DNA of 36,541 nucleotides from Acinetobacter baumannii (GCF_016508585.1 NZ_JADVOP010000041.1:1-36541), one strand, 5' to 3'; positions 7,941 through 16,727 are shown, counted from the first letter of the stretch. Notes: a model not told the origin generated them from the letters alone. Program-made: numbers and translations.

Positions 7941-8726
7941 TTATTTTCCGCCACGTGCGTTATATACTGCCATCGCAGCCGGTAAATTCTTTTTCATCGC
8001 ATTGATACGGTTCGCATCTGATGGGTGTGTTGATAGCAATGCAGAGCCTTGGGCACCGCCCTGTTTTGCCATTTTTTCCCATAACGTGATCGCTGCTTGC
8101 GGATTATAACCTGCTTTTGCCATCATCATTAAACCACCTTCATCCGCACGGCTTTCCAAGTTACGGGAATAAGGCAAACCCACACCTACCTGGCTTCCCA
8201 AATCAATTGCAGCGTTACCCAGTTCACCAATTTGGCTACCCGCATAAGATTTACCAATGTTTACTGCAAGATTGGTCAGTGCTTGCGCGCCTAATTTCTG
8301 TTTCGAATGCTCTTCTAAAGCATGCGTCATCTCATGCCCCATCACAGCAGCCACTTCAGCTTCAGATAAATTAAGTCTGTTGACAATACCTGTATAGAAA
8401 ACAACTTTACCACCTGGTGCAACATACGCATTGATCTGATCTGACTTAAGTACAGCCAGCTGCCAATCAAATCGTTGTCCTGTTTGGTTCATCTGATCTG
8501 CATAAGGCTTTAGGCGGATAAATGCTGCATTTACCTTTTTATAGGTTGCAGAGGTTGTGTCTAAAGTTTTATTTGCACGTGCTTCTTGCACAGTTTTATT
8601 AAAACCGAGCGTCGCATTTGAATTCAATGTTGCAGAATCTGCACCTGCCATATCAGCAATAGTTGTACATCCAGAAATTGAAATCGCAGTCGCAGCACAT
8701 AGACTAAGTATTAATTTATTGTTCAT
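7941..8726 (-). CDS. M48-family metallopeptidase lipoprotein (copy 1)
   Basis: A 261-residue lipoprotein when read from the ATG at 8724-8726, which has GGAG at the right distance (8736-8739) and starts a lipoprotein signal (MNNKLILSLC ... SISGC, lipidated Cys near residue 19). The longer in-frame reading adds 24 residues that do not look like a signal. The peptidase domain carries HEMTHALEEH (HExxH zinc motif) and the downstream ESRADEGGL segment with the third ligand. Family members related to LoiP/YggG and BepA act in outer-membrane protein quality control; the precise role here is unknown. It is one of two paralogues, the other at 9286-10077, with very similar sequence along the whole length. 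Confidence 0.92.
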   Translation of the reverse strand: MNNKLILSLCAATAISISGCTTIADMAGADSATLNSNATLGFNKTVQEARANKTLDTTSATYKKVNAAFIRLKPYADQMNQTGQRFDWQLAVLKSDQINAYVAPGGKVVFYTGIVNRLNLSEAEVAAVMGHEMTHALEEHSKQKLGAQALTNLAVNIGKSYAGSQIGELGNAAIDLGSQVGVGLPYSRNLESRADEGGLMMMAKAGYNPQAAITLWEKMAKQGGAQGSALLSTHPSDANRINAMKKNLPAAMAVYNARGGK

Positions 8727-8838
8727 TATAATCAACTCCATAGAGAACAAATAAAAACGTTGTGAATTATATGCAAATGTTACATGAGGATAAATCAATA
8801 AATTCCATTAATTCATATTAATTGTGTAAGTAAAAAGC

Positions 8839-9144
8839 CTACAAAAACTGTACCATTAACCAATATATGAGACAGATTACATTCAATGCCAAATATATAT
8901 TTTTTAAAGGAATAATTCTAGCTTCCAACCGCGTGTCATTGCGTTTGATAAATAAAAATCCATTCTGAAGCAAAATTACAGGTACCAGGATACAGGCAAT
9001 CATTACGCTCAATCCCAACAGGGCTTGAGAGACAATATTTGGATCGTTGGTTTGAGCTTGAATGATGAGCATGGCGATTGTCGGTGCACCGCCCATCGCG
9101 AAAATCAGCGAATAAAATATCGTTGAGGATATATTCTTTTGCAT
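8839..9144 (-). CDS. Small integral membrane protein, unknown function
   Basis: A 101-residue protein with about three hydrophobic segments (about 8-28, 41-64 and 82-100) and no motif I recognise. It lies between the two M48 lipoprotein genes on the same strand. Its ATG at 9142-9144 lacks a strong ribosome site, so start and expression are less certain than for the neighbours. Its placement could mean it was carried along in a duplication of the peptidase gene, or was inserted afterwards. Confidence 0.6.
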   Translation of the reverse strand: MQKNISSTIFYSLIFAMGGAPTIAMLIIQAQTNDPNIVSQALLGLSVMIACILVPVILLQNGFLFIKRNDTRLEARIIPLKNIYLALNVICLIYWLMVQFL

Positions 9145-9239
9145 TCTACAAACTCAATCTGTCTCTAAACCTACATTCTATCAAGCCAGGTATAAAAACC
9201 TAACCTAAATCATTTTCGACTTTAGTCTTTTATTTTAAA

Positions 9240-9266
9240 GAAAAAGCCTGAATAACTTCAGGCTTA
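9240..9266 (-). terminator. Terminator after M48 copy 2
   Basis: AAGCCTGAA (9244-9252) and TTCAGGCTT (9257-9265) form a 9-bp stem; on the minus strand a run of T follows. It lies 20 bp past the stop codon of the gene at 9286-10077. Confidence 0.85.
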
Positions 9267-9285
9267 GATCTTTTCCACTTTTCAA

Positions 9286-10077
9286 TTATTTTTTGATTGC
9301 AGCTTTATACACCTGCTTCGCTTCCACCATGCTCTTATTTAAATCTGAGATACGGTCATTATTCGATGGATGAGTAGAAGTAAATTTTTGAACACCATTG
9401 TTACTGCCACCATCAATTTTGTTCATTTTTTGCCAAACACTGATTGCGGCTTCTGGGTTATATCCTGCTTTTGCCATTAGCATCAAACCACCACGGTCTG
9501 CAGAAGATTCCAAACTACGTGAATAAGGTAGACCCACACCGTATTTACTACCAATATCCAGCGCTTGCGAACCCATCGACCCTAATTTATCGCCTGCATA
9601 GGTTTTACCCATCTTCACTGCAAAATCAGTGATTGCCGTAGCTCCTGCATCACGTTTAGAGTGCTCTTCTAAAGCATGCGTCATCTCATGACCCATAATG
9701 GCAGCAATTTCTGCATCTGTTAATTTAAGCTGATTAACGATGCCTGTGAAGAACACCACTTTTCCGCCTGGCATGACAAATGCATTGAGTTCATCAGATC
9801 TCAACACGCTTAACTGCCAGTCAAATTGCTGTCCTGTTTTATTTGCCTGATCTGCAAAAGGCTTCATTTTTAGAAAAACAGCATTCACACGTTTATAAGT
9901 TGATGATGTTGTATCCAGTGCTTTTTGTGCCTTTGCATCTTCAACCAGCAACTTATAATCCGCTGCTGCATTGAGGTTTAATGTTGCAGAGTCATTACCC
10001 GTTAACTCAGCAACCGTGGTGCAACCTGATAAACCAACCACTAACCCTAATCCAAGTAATACATTCTTGTTAATCAT
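9286..10077 (-). CDS. M48-family metallopeptidase lipoprotein (copy 2)
   Basis: A 263-residue paralogue of the gene at 7941-8726. I take the ATG at 10075-10077 (MINKNVLLGL..., lipobox LSGC) rather than the in-frame TTG at 10087-10089, because the former begins the signal peptide cleanly and has GGTGA upstream. HEMTHALEEHSK is present and the third-ligand region reads SLESSADRGGL. Both copies share the mature N-terminus (CTT-A-x-L/M-x-G-x-DSATLN) and the segment LDTTS-TYK-VNA. Both keep their zinc ligands, so neither looks inactive. Probably anchored in the envelope facing the periplasm. Specific substrates unknown. Confidence 0.92.
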   Translation of the reverse strand: MINKNVLLGLGLVVGLSGCTTVAELTGNDSATLNLNAAADYKLLVEDAKAQKALDTTSSTYKRVNAVFLKMKPFADQANKTGQQFDWQLSVLRSDELNAFVMPGGKVVFFTGIVNQLKLTDAEIAAIMGHEMTHALEEHSKRDAGATAITDFAVKMGKTYAGDKLGSMGSQALDIGSKYGVGLPYSRSLESSADRGGLMLMAKAGYNPEAAISVWQKMNKIDGGSNNGVQKFTSTHPSNNDRISDLNKSMVEAKQVYKAAIKK

Positions 10078-10214
10078 TATTTTCACCAAAGCTCATTAGT
10101 CTTTATGTAAACTCCAACACGGAGTTCAACGTTTAGCGCCCGAATTATGTTGTATTTTGTTAAAAAAATCAAAATAAATCACATTTTATTTAAACCTCCA
10201 AATATATGTTTATA

Positions 10215-10240
10215 AAAAAAGCTCCCGAAGGAGCTTTTTA
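10215..10240. terminator. Terminator downstream of purA
   Basis: AAAAAGCTCC (10216-10225), loop CGAA, GGAGCTTTTT (10230-10239), 14 bp past the purA stop codon. Symmetric A/T runs allow function in either direction, but only the minus-strand purA unit reaches it. Confidence 0.9.
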
Positions 10241-10253
10241 AAATATCTGCATA

Positions 10254-11573
10254 TTAAGCATCAAATGGGTGACGCATTACAATCGTTTCATCACGGTCTG
10301 GACCCGTAGAAATGATGTCAATAGGACATTCAATTAACTGCTCAATACGTTTCACATAATTAATTGCATTTTGTGGCAATTGATCGAGTGATTTGGCGCC
10401 GAAAGTCGATTCAGACCAACCTGGCATTGTTTCATAGATTGGTTTTAATGTTTCAAATGCAAGCGCATCTGTAGAACCCACACAACCTGAATCTGCAGCT
10501 TCATAGCCTACACAGATTTTTACTTCTTCCAAGCCATCTAAAACATCAAGCTTGGTTAAGCAAATACCCGACAATGAGTTTACATCTACAGAACGACGTA
10601 GAATTTCTGCATCAAACCAACCGCAACGACGCTGACGACCAGTAGAAGCACCAAACTCTGAACCTACAGTCCCTAAGTGTTTACCTATCGCATCACCAAC
10701 ATCATTGGCAGCATCATAAACAAGCTCGGTTGGAAACGGACCAGCACCTACACGCGTGGTATAGGCTTTAGTAATTCCAAGAACATAATCAAGATGCAAT
10801 GGACCCAGACCTGAACCTGAGCTCACACCACCGGCAGTAGTATTCGATGAAGTTACATAGGGATATGTACCGTGGTCAACGTCCAATAATGAACCCTGAG
10901 CACCCTCAAACATGATATTTGCACCATCTTTACGATAGTCATGCAAAGTCGTGATCACATCCAATACTAATGGTTTAATCACTTCACGCCATTGGTCACA
11001 AAGCGCAAGTACATCTTCTACTTTAACCGCCTCAACACCGAAGAATTGAGTTAATTGGAAGTTATGGTACTCAAGAAGTTCCTCAAGCTGCGCTTTAAGA
11101 TGGTCACCGCCACGTACCAAATCCGCAACACGGATTGCACGACGGGCAACTTTATCTTCATACGCTGGACCAATACCACGACCAGTTGTACCAATCTTAG
11201 CATTTCCACGTTTTTTCTCACGTGCCTGATCAAGTGCAATATGATGCGGAAGAATCAATGGGCAGTTTGGAGAAATACGTAGACGTTCACGAACAGGTAC
11301 GCCCTCTTTCTCTAAAATATCCATTTCTTTGATCAACGCTTCAGGTGAAAGTACAACACCATTGCCAATTAAGCAAAGTACGTTTTCACGTAAGATACCT
11401 GATGGAATGAGGTGAAGAACTGTTTTCTTACCACCAACGACGAGTGTATGACCCGCGTTATGTCCGCCTTGATAACGTACTACCGCAGCTGCTTGATCTG
11501 TGAGCAGGTCAACGATTTTACCTTTACCTTCGTCGCCCCATTGGGTACCGAGTACCACAACACTTTTGCCCAT
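10254..11573 (-). CDS. purA: Adenylosuccinate synthetase
   Basis: A 439-residue protein with the family's signature segments: GTQWGDEGKGK near residue 9 (GTP site and the catalytic Asp), GGHNAGHT (about 36-43, catalytic His), GTTGRGIGPAYEDK, and TSSNTTAGG further on. It joins IMP and aspartate with GTP hydrolysis to make adenylosuccinate, the first step from IMP to AMP, in the cytoplasm. Length and motifs are normal for bacteria. It follows hisZ after 70 bp on the same strand with no terminator seen between, so the two are likely one operon, a common arrangement in this group of gammaproteobacteria. Confidence 0.98.
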   Translation of the reverse strand: MGKSVVVLGTQWGDEGKGKIVDLLTDQAAAVVRYQGGHNAGHTLVVGGKKTVLHLIPSGILRENVLCLIGNGVVLSPEALIKEMDILEKEGVPVRERLRISPNCPLILPHHIALDQAREKKRGNAKIGTTGRGIGPAYEDKVARRAIRVADLVRGGDHLKAQLEELLEYHNFQLTQFFGVEAVKVEDVLALCDQWREVIKPLVLDVITTLHDYRKDGANIMFEGAQGSLLDVDHGTYPYVTSSNTTAGGVSSGSGLGPLHLDYVLGITKAYTTRVGAGPFPTELVYDAANDVGDAIGKHLGTVGSEFGASTGRQRRCGWFDAEILRRSVDVNSLSGICLTKLDVLDGLEEVKICVGYEAADSGCVGSTDALAFETLKPIYETMPGWSESTFGAKSLDQLPQNAINYVKRIEQLIECPIDIISTGPDRDETIVMRHPFDA

Positions 11574-11643
11574 AATAGCCTCATTACATCATGCTGTTAA
11601 AATAGAAAACCAAATAAAGTGACATGAACACTCTATTCGATCA

Positions 11644-12810
11644 TTAAATTGTTTCGACTTTCCACTCACCTGCAACATTGACCAATTGGTGTGTTGCGTT
11701 TGGAACTGAGTTTAAATCGTCATTACCCAATAACTGAATTACACTTAAACCTTGTTTACGAGTCGTCTCGATCGCGTCAAGTAAATCAGCAGCTGTTCCC
11801 TTAGGCGCAACCACTTTTTCAATCTGTTGATGTTTCCCTGCACTCAAGACATACAAATCACAGGAAAAACCTGTTGCTGGACGCGCACGTCCAAAATGCT
11901 CACCAATACCATCATAACGACCGCCTTGCGCCAGTGGTGCAGCACGGTTTGGTGCATAAACCGCATACATTAGACCGGTGTGATAGTGATATGAACGAAG
12001 TTCTACCACATCAATCCCAATATTGAGATTTGGCCAACGTGCTTGAATTTCGGTAAATGTGGTTTTAAGCACATCAAAAGCGTGTTTGAATGCGTCATCC
12101 GCAAAAATTTCTGCACTGATATGCGCTTGCAAAGCATCTAAATCACTTGCATAACGACCTAAAGCGTAAAAATCAGCACCATATTTTAATTCTTGAGTAA
12201 ATTCAGCAAGTTCTGGTAATGCCTTGCGTTGGTATAAGTCTGACAACTGACGTTCTGTTGACTTATTTAAACCTGCAAGCTTAACCAAGCTTCTAAATAG
12301 CCCAACATGCCCTAAATCAAGATGGATACCATCCACCATATCCGCTGTTTTAATCAGATTAAGCATGACGTCAATCATTTCAACATCAGCATCAATACTG
12401 TCTGAACCAAATAATTCCGCACCAAGCTGTAAAGGTGCTCTCGTGGTATTAAAACCTTGTGGTTTAGTATGAAGTACTGTTCCTGCATAGCAGTAACGCG
12501 CCACACCCTGTACTTGATGTACATGGGCATCGATACGAGCCACTTGTGGTGTCATATCGGCACGCACACCAAGCAAACGACCAGAAAGCTGATCGATGAC
12601 TTTAAAAGTGGCTAGGTCTAAATCTTGATTCGATTCGGAAAGAGAAGAAAGTGATTCGATGTATTCGATGAATGGCGTATACACCAGCTGATAACCTCGG
12701 GATGCGAGGAAATCTAAAGCTTTACGGCGCAATTGTTCAATTACTTGCGCTTGCTCTGGTAATACATCAGCTACACCATCAGGTAATAACCATGTCTCTG
12801 AAATGGGCAT
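11644..12810 (-). CDS. hisZ: ATP phosphoribosyltransferase regulatory subunit HisZ
   Basis: A 388-residue protein resembling the catalytic core of histidyl-tRNA synthetase (motif 2-like RYCYAGTVLHTK, about 107-118; LGAELFGSD following) but lacking the C-terminal anticodon-binding domain of about 100 residues. This is the pattern of HisZ, which partners a short-form HisG in the first step of histidine synthesis and confers histidine feedback control. The start MPISETWLLPDG fits HisZ. Placement directly before purA is typical. Its leader contains a terminator-like hairpin (12856-12877), suggesting possible control by premature termination. Confidence 0.94.
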   Translation of the reverse strand: MPISETWLLPDGVADVLPEQAQVIEQLRRKALDFLASRGYQLVYTPFIEYIESLSSLSESNQDLDLATFKVIDQLSGRLLGVRADMTPQVARIDAHVHQVQGVARYCYAGTVLHTKPQGFNTTRAPLQLGAELFGSDSIDADVEMIDVMLNLIKTADMVDGIHLDLGHVGLFRSLVKLAGLNKSTERQLSDLYQRKALPELAEFTQELKYGADFYALGRYASDLDALQAHISAEIFADDAFKHAFDVLKTTFTEIQARWPNLNIGIDVVELRSYHYHTGLMYAVYAPNRAAPLAQGGRYDGIGEHFGRARPATGFSCDLYVLSAGKHQQIEKVVAPKGTAADLLDAIETTRKQGLSVIQLLGNDDLNSVPNATHQLVNVAGEWKVETI

Positions 12811-12834
12811 GTTGTAAACCTAAATCCTGTCAGC

Positions 12835-12877
12835 GCGGAAGTAATCCGCATAAAAAAATCGGGAACACACCCGATTT
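12835..12877 (-). promoter_or_regulatory. Terminator-like hairpin pair in the hisZ leader
   Basis: On the minus strand, a hairpin AAATCGGG / CCCGATTT (12856-12877) is followed directly by seven T, a textbook intrinsic terminator. It sits about 46 nt upstream of the hisZ start codon, and no gene upstream on that strand needs it. A second small hairpin, GCGGA/TCCGC (12835-12849), follows. This arrangement suggests a transcription attenuator, or a short RNA ending here. No histidine-rich leader peptide or T-box is evident. Confidence 0.45.
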
Positions 12878-13121
12878 CTCTTATTTTAGCACGATCATTT
12901 AGACCATGCATTAATAAAATGACGTTTAAGGATCGGATTATTGATTCATAGCACCCCAATTTGTACAAAAAAAATTATTTCTGTGTTTTTAAGAAAACAA
13001 GATATTGTATTTATTTAAATTTTCATTATTAAAGTGATTGCTATTCATATGCTTCAAAATATAATTTACCTGCTTATAAAAGCAGCACCGCCATAAGTTA
13101 ACTATTAGAATTGGGAATAAC

Positions 13122-13631
13122 ATGGAACTACATAGCAATCTCTATTACACACATTCAAGTCCACAGATTAGATTGAAAATCGATGCTTTGTTTCAGCAAC
13201 ATCGTGGGGATCAGGATAAGTTTATTGCTTCAGCTATCACGCTCAACCCAGAATTGGGACGAGAACTTGCAGCAGACCTTTTAAACACAGTTGATAATAT
13301 TGAGTTTGATTTAGGTCCTGAGTCCATTCATGCTGTGGATGACTATTCAATTGCGCATTTTGTTCATGGATCTTCAGGTGACGAGTTTATCGAAGCAATT
13401 GTACTGTTCTTAAAATCACTCCTACCTGAAATTGATGTACGCGCATGGGGATGTGGTGATGATGACCCTTGGGAGTTTTGGTTTAAATTTGAACAAGATG
13501 AATTAATCCGTGAAGATGATGAACCATTTAATGATCCAGAAGAAGATCAAGAAATTCAATCCTCAATATATACATGGTGGCACGAAGGCTTACCTGAAAA
13601 AATCAAAGAAGGTTTTTTAAATCAGGAATAG
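13122..13631 (+). CDS. Acidic cytoplasmic protein of unknown function
   Basis: A 169-residue protein without signal peptide or membrane segment. It is strongly acidic, with clusters such as GCGDDDPWEFWFKFEQDE and EDDEPFNDPEEDQE in the C-terminal half and a Trp-rich ending (YTWWHEGLPEKI). I do not recognise a domain. The ATG has GGGAAT a few bases upstream. It is divergent from hisZ across 311 bp and convergent with the isochorismatase-like gene, with a terminator between. Codon use looks like that of the neighbours, so I treat it as a real resident gene. Confidence 0.75.
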   Translation: MELHSNLYYTHSSPQIRLKIDALFQQHRGDQDKFIASAITLNPELGRELAADLLNTVDNIEFDLGPESIHAVDDYSIAHFVHGSSGDEFIEAIVLFLKSLLPEIDVRAWGCGDDDPWEFWFKFEQDELIREDDEPFNDPEEDQEIQSSIYTWWHEGLPEKIKEGFLNQE

Positions 13632-13651
13632 AAGACATTTTGATTTAAAAT

Positions 13652-13693
13652 GGGAAGTGCAACAGTGCCCATCGTTTTGCACTTCCCTTTATT
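13652..13693. terminator. Bidirectional terminator
   Basis: GGGAAGTGCAA (13652-13662) pairs with TTGCACTTCCC (13677-13687); T-rich sequence follows. It lies between two converging genes. Confidence 0.8.
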
Positions 13694-13697
13694 TTGA

Positions 13698-14240
13698 CTA
13701 TTTTAAATAATCATCAATACTGGTCACCCGTGAAAACATCTGAAATGCAGATAAACATGCTGTCTGCACATCTTCAGCCTGCACTGTTTTACCTGCATAG
13801 CTTAGCTGGCGTGTTGCTGTTGCCTCTGCAATGATAATCGGTTGATAGCCTAGTTCAGCAGCCGCACGAGATGTTGCGTCGACACACATATGTGTCATCA
13901 TTCCACTGATAACCAACTGATCGACATTCAGCTGATCAAGCACTTGCTTTAAATCTGTTTGGAAGAAACTATTGGGATAGTGCTTTTCAATGATGATAGA
14001 GTTCTGATTGATCTGTAAGCCAGAATGCAATTCAGCACCTTCTGTACCCTCTTCAAAAAAACTGGCTTGCGCTTGTTTGGCAATATGCTGAATATAAATG
14101 ATCGATTGAGCTTTCTTGATAAAATCAGCTTCCAATCGATTGATTTGTATTAAAGCCTGTTGAGCGCCAAACAATTCCATCTTTCCTTGTGGGAAATAAT
14201 CATTTTGTACATCTATAACCAATAAGGCAGTATGGCTCAT
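13698..14240 (-). CDS. Isochorismatase-like cysteine hydrolase
   Basis: About 180 residues from the ATG at 14238-14240 (MSHTALLVID); in-frame starts at 14246 and 14252 (GTG) would add 2-4 residues. The catalytic triad of the family is visible as Asp10 (VIDVQNDYF), Lys86 (IIIEKHYPNSF) and Cys119 (MMTHMCVDATSRAA), counted from this start. Members hydrolyse amides or enol ethers (nicotinamidase, isochorismatase and related); the substrate cannot be read from sequence. It is divergent from the AsnC-type regulator at 14362, which may control it, since local regulators often sit divergently to their target. Confidence 0.9.
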   Translation of the reverse strand: MSHTALLVIDVQNDYFPQGKMELFGAQQALIQINRLEADFIKKAQSIIYIQHIAKQAQASFFEEGTEGAELHSGLQINQNSIIIEKHYPNSFFQTDLKQVLDQLNVDQLVISGMMTHMCVDATSRAAAELGYQPIIIAEATATRQLSYAGKTVQAEDVQTACLSAFQMFSRVTSIDDYLK

Positions 14241-14361
14241 TTTCATTCTCACAGTTTGTTAAAGTTTTTATAAGATTAGATCAAACATCTGGCAGTTTGC
14301 AGTCTATCGTGAAAGAATAAATCCCAAGAAACTTTCAGATTGAAAAATTGTCAAAATCATT

Positions 14362-14772
14362 ATGCTATCCAAAGACCCTATCGATCTAAAAATCTTACAG
14401 ATCCTGAAAACTGATTCTCGCCTCAGCAATAAAGAAATTGGGAAACTTGTCCACCGCACTGGACAAGCAGTCGGAAGCCGTATTGCTAAAATGCAAGATG
14501 AAGGTACAATCCAAAAATATTCGATTGCTTTGAATCATCCCTCAACTCAGTTTATACGGGTAATGATGCAAAATAATGATTTTGAAAAATTTGAAGTATT
14601 TGTTATGCAGTTTGCTGCAGTCGAAAGTTGTTATAAAGTCTGTGGTTCTGCTTGCTATATGTTAGTGGCTCATTTTGACAGTCAAGCCATCAATCACTTT
14701 ATTGAACAGCTGTCTGAATGGGGGCAATATTCAGTTGATAGTGTTGTCAAAACAATAGAACCACAAGCTTAA
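14362..14772 (+). CDS. AsnC/Lrp-family transcription regulator
   Basis: A 136-residue protein with the AsnC-type N-terminal winged helix (DLKILQILKTDSRLSNKEIG, then GQAVGSRIAKMQDEGTIQKY) and a short C-terminal ligand (RAM-like) domain. Proteins of this family sense amino acids or other small molecules and bind DNA as multimers. It diverges from the isochorismatase-like gene (gap 121 bp) and runs into kptA after 33 bp, probably as one transcript. Effector unknown. Confidence 0.88.
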   Translation: MLSKDPIDLKILQILKTDSRLSNKEIGKLVHRTGQAVGSRIAKMQDEGTIQKYSIALNHPSTQFIRVMMQNNDFEKFEVFVMQFAAVESCYKVCGSACYMLVAHFDSQAINHFIEQLSEWGQYSVDSVVKTIEPQA

Positions 14773-14805
14773 TTTTTAGTATCAAAATTATGTTAGAATA
14801 AACAG

Positions 14806-15375
14806 ATGAAATCTCTAGAAAAACGCCAACAACACAGCAAATTATTAAGCTTAGTACTTAGGCATCAACCAGAAAATATTGGAATCCAACTTGATTCCGA
14901 GGGTTGGACTGACGTGCATATACTTTTACAGCAACTGATCAAGTTCAAAAGACCGCTTAGCCTTATCGAATTGACTGAAATCGTTGAAACCAGCGATAAA
15001 AAACGCTTCCAGTTTTCATTGGATCAAAGCAAAATCCGTGCGGTACAAGGTCATTCAAGTGCTCAGGTTAAACGTGCTTATACTGCTATCCCTCCGCCTG
15101 AAACACTTTTTCATGGGACGGCAACACGCTTTGTAAGCAGTATTTTAGATCAAGGTTTAATTTCAGGTGAACGTCATCATGTTCATCTGTCTACCGATCA
15201 AACGACTGCAGTTAAAGTCGGACAACGACATGGCAAAGTGATTATTTTTCAGATTGATGCACATAGAATGCATCAAGACGGCTATCATTTTTATCAAGCA
15301 GAAAATGGGGTTTGGCTCACTGAGCATGTTCCAGCAAAATATTTACAACAATTAGCAAAGCCGACTAATCACTAA
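14806..15375 (+). CDS. kptA: RNA 2'-phosphotransferase (Tpt1/KptA family)
   Basis: A 189-residue protein matching KptA/Tpt1: SKLLSLVLRHQPENIGI (about 11-27) with Arg19-His20, SEGWTDV (31-37), KRFQF (66-70), IRAVQGHS (77-84), LFHGTA (101-106), VHLSTD (126-131) and NGVWLTEHVPAKYL (167-180). The family removes an internal 2'-phosphate from RNA using NAD+, giving ADP-ribose 1'',2''-cyclic phosphate. In yeast this finishes tRNA splicing; bacteria lack that pathway, so the natural substrate is unclear. Length is usual. It follows the AsnC-type regulator and its 3' end overlaps the stop codon region of the converging Lrp-type gene by 4 bp. Confidence 0.95.
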   Translation: MKSLEKRQQHSKLLSLVLRHQPENIGIQLDSEGWTDVHILLQQLIKFKRPLSLIELTEIVETSDKKRFQFSLDQSKIRAVQGHSSAQVKRAYTAIPPPETLFHGTATRFVSSILDQGLISGERHHVHLSTDQTTAVKVGQRHGKVIIFQIDAHRMHQDGYHFYQAENGVWLTEHVPAKYLQQLAKPTNH

Positions 15376-15833
15376 TCCAAGGGCAAAGCTGTGGTTTGTT
15401 TAATTTTTTGCAGCGGGATTTCAGTTTTTACATTTTGTATTCCTGAAATTTTATTTAAATGATTGATTTGAAACTTTCGATATGCTTCTAAATCAGACAC
15501 CACAATACGCAAGAAAAAATCACAATCACCCGCCATCAGTTGACACTCTACAATCTGTGGAATATTCATAATCGTGTCGATAAAACAGTTTACAGTTTGC
15601 TCATCCTGACTTTTCAACCAGATCCGTGCAAATACTGTCAAACTGAGATTGACTTTTTGTGGGTTTACCAGTGCCACATACTGGTCAATCATTCCCTCAT
15701 CTTCGAGCTGTTTTACCCGTCTCAGACAGGGTGAAGCAGATAACCCAATCTGTTCAGCTAACTCATTATTCTGCAATTTTCCATTCTGCTGTAAAGCACG
15801 TAAAATACGACGATCTGTTTGGTCTAATTTCAT
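15372..15833 (-). CDS. Lrp/AsnC-family regulator, probable azlCD regulator
   Basis: A 153-residue Lrp-type regulator from the ATG at 15831-15833 (MKLDQTDRRILRAL); the longer reading adds 22 residues unlike the family. HTH: NNELAEQIGLSASPCLRRVK; the C-terminal RAM domain includes MAGDCDFFLRIVVSDLEAY. It is divergent from azlC across 150 bp. In Bacillus an Lrp-type protein (AzlB) represses azlCD, so control of the neighbouring branched-chain amino acid exporter is the natural prediction. Its 3' end overlaps kptA by 4 bp tail-to-tail. Confidence 0.92.
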   Translation of the reverse strand: MKLDQTDRRILRALQQNGKLQNNELAEQIGLSASPCLRRVKQLEDEGMIDQYVALVNPQKVNLSLTVFARIWLKSQDEQTVNCFIDTIMNIPQIVECQLMAGDCDFFLRIVVSDLEAYRKFQINHLNKISGIQNVKTEIPLQKIKQTTALPLD

Positions 15834-15983
15834 AAAGAAAATTCTAGTACATAAATTTAAAAAACAACATATTTCAGCAATATTATTGCAAAATAACATT
15901 TGTAAGCAGAAATTTTAGCGAAAAATAGCCTATCAATTGGCATAAAATAAATAAACACCGTATTTTTCAACTTTGAGTCTTTC

Positions 15984-16727
15984 ATGTCAAGTTTTAAAAA
16001 CTCCGCAGCAGAGCTGAATGATTCTATTGATTTCAGAGAATTTTTACGCGGGCTTAAAACATCTATCCCCATGTTGTTAGGGATTATCCCTTTTGCATTG
16101 GTTCTGGGAACTCAAGCCGCTCACAAAGGCTTCTCCACACTCGAAGTTCCGTTACTGACTGGTCTCAATTTTGCCGGTGGTTCGGAATTTGCCATTATTG
16201 AAGTTTGGACTCAACCACCGCAGCTTCTTTTTCTGATTTTAATTACCTTTTTGGTCAATAGCCGGCATATTTTAATGGGTGCTAGTTTAGCACCTTATAT
16301 TCGACACTTACCCAATCACAAAGCCTTACCTTTATTGTTTTTTATGTGTGATGAAAGTTGGGCTTTAAGCATTACCGATGCCCATAAGCAAAATCCTCGA
16401 AATCCATATGCTGGATTCAGTGTGTTCTTTTATATCGGACTGTGCTTTGCATTGTATGTGATGTGGGTTGTTTTCACTACAATGGGCGTTGGAATCGGCT
16501 CTTTTCTTGGAGATGTCACCAAATTTGGTTTTGACATGGCATTTCCCGCTGTATTTTTAGTGCTCTTACGAGGGATGTGGAAAGGCTTTAAACCAGCATT
16601 ACCTTGGTTGGTTAGCCTCATTGCCGCAGCTTTGGCCTATTCATTTTTACCCAAAGGCTGGTACGTTTTGGTGGGTTCTATTTCTGGAATCATTGCTGCT
16701 TTCTTGTTTATTGGAGATGAAGAATGA
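15984..16727 (+). CDS. azlC: AzlC-family branched-chain amino acid export permease, large subunit
   Basis: A 247-residue multi-span membrane protein with the AzlC/YgaZ signatures: GLKTSIPMLLGIIPFALVLG near the N-terminus, LTGLNFAGGSEFA, and VNSRHILMGASLAPY with the conserved Ser-Arg-His. AzlC pairs with the small AzlD to export branched-chain amino acids or their analogues across the inner membrane. The stop codon overlaps the azlD start (ATGA at 16724-16727), implying coupled translation. An Lrp-type regulator is divergently encoded. Confidence 0.95.
   Translation: MSSFKNSAAELNDSIDFREFLRGLKTSIPMLLGIIPFALVLGTQAAHKGFSTLEVPLLTGLNFAGGSEFAIIEVWTQPPQLLFLILITFLVNSRHILMGASLAPYIRHLPNHKALPLLFFMCDESWALSITDAHKQNPRNPYAGFSVFFYIGLCFALYVMWVVFTTMGVGIGSFLGDVTKFGFDMAFPAVFLVLLRGMWKGFKPALPWLVSLIAAALAYSFLPKGWYVLVGSISGIIAAFLFIGDEE

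Noticed and set aside
12771..12968. A 65-codon minus-strand frame overlapping the hisZ start
   Set aside because: It runs through the leader terminator and into hisZ in another frame; not rich in histidine, so not a convincing leader peptide.
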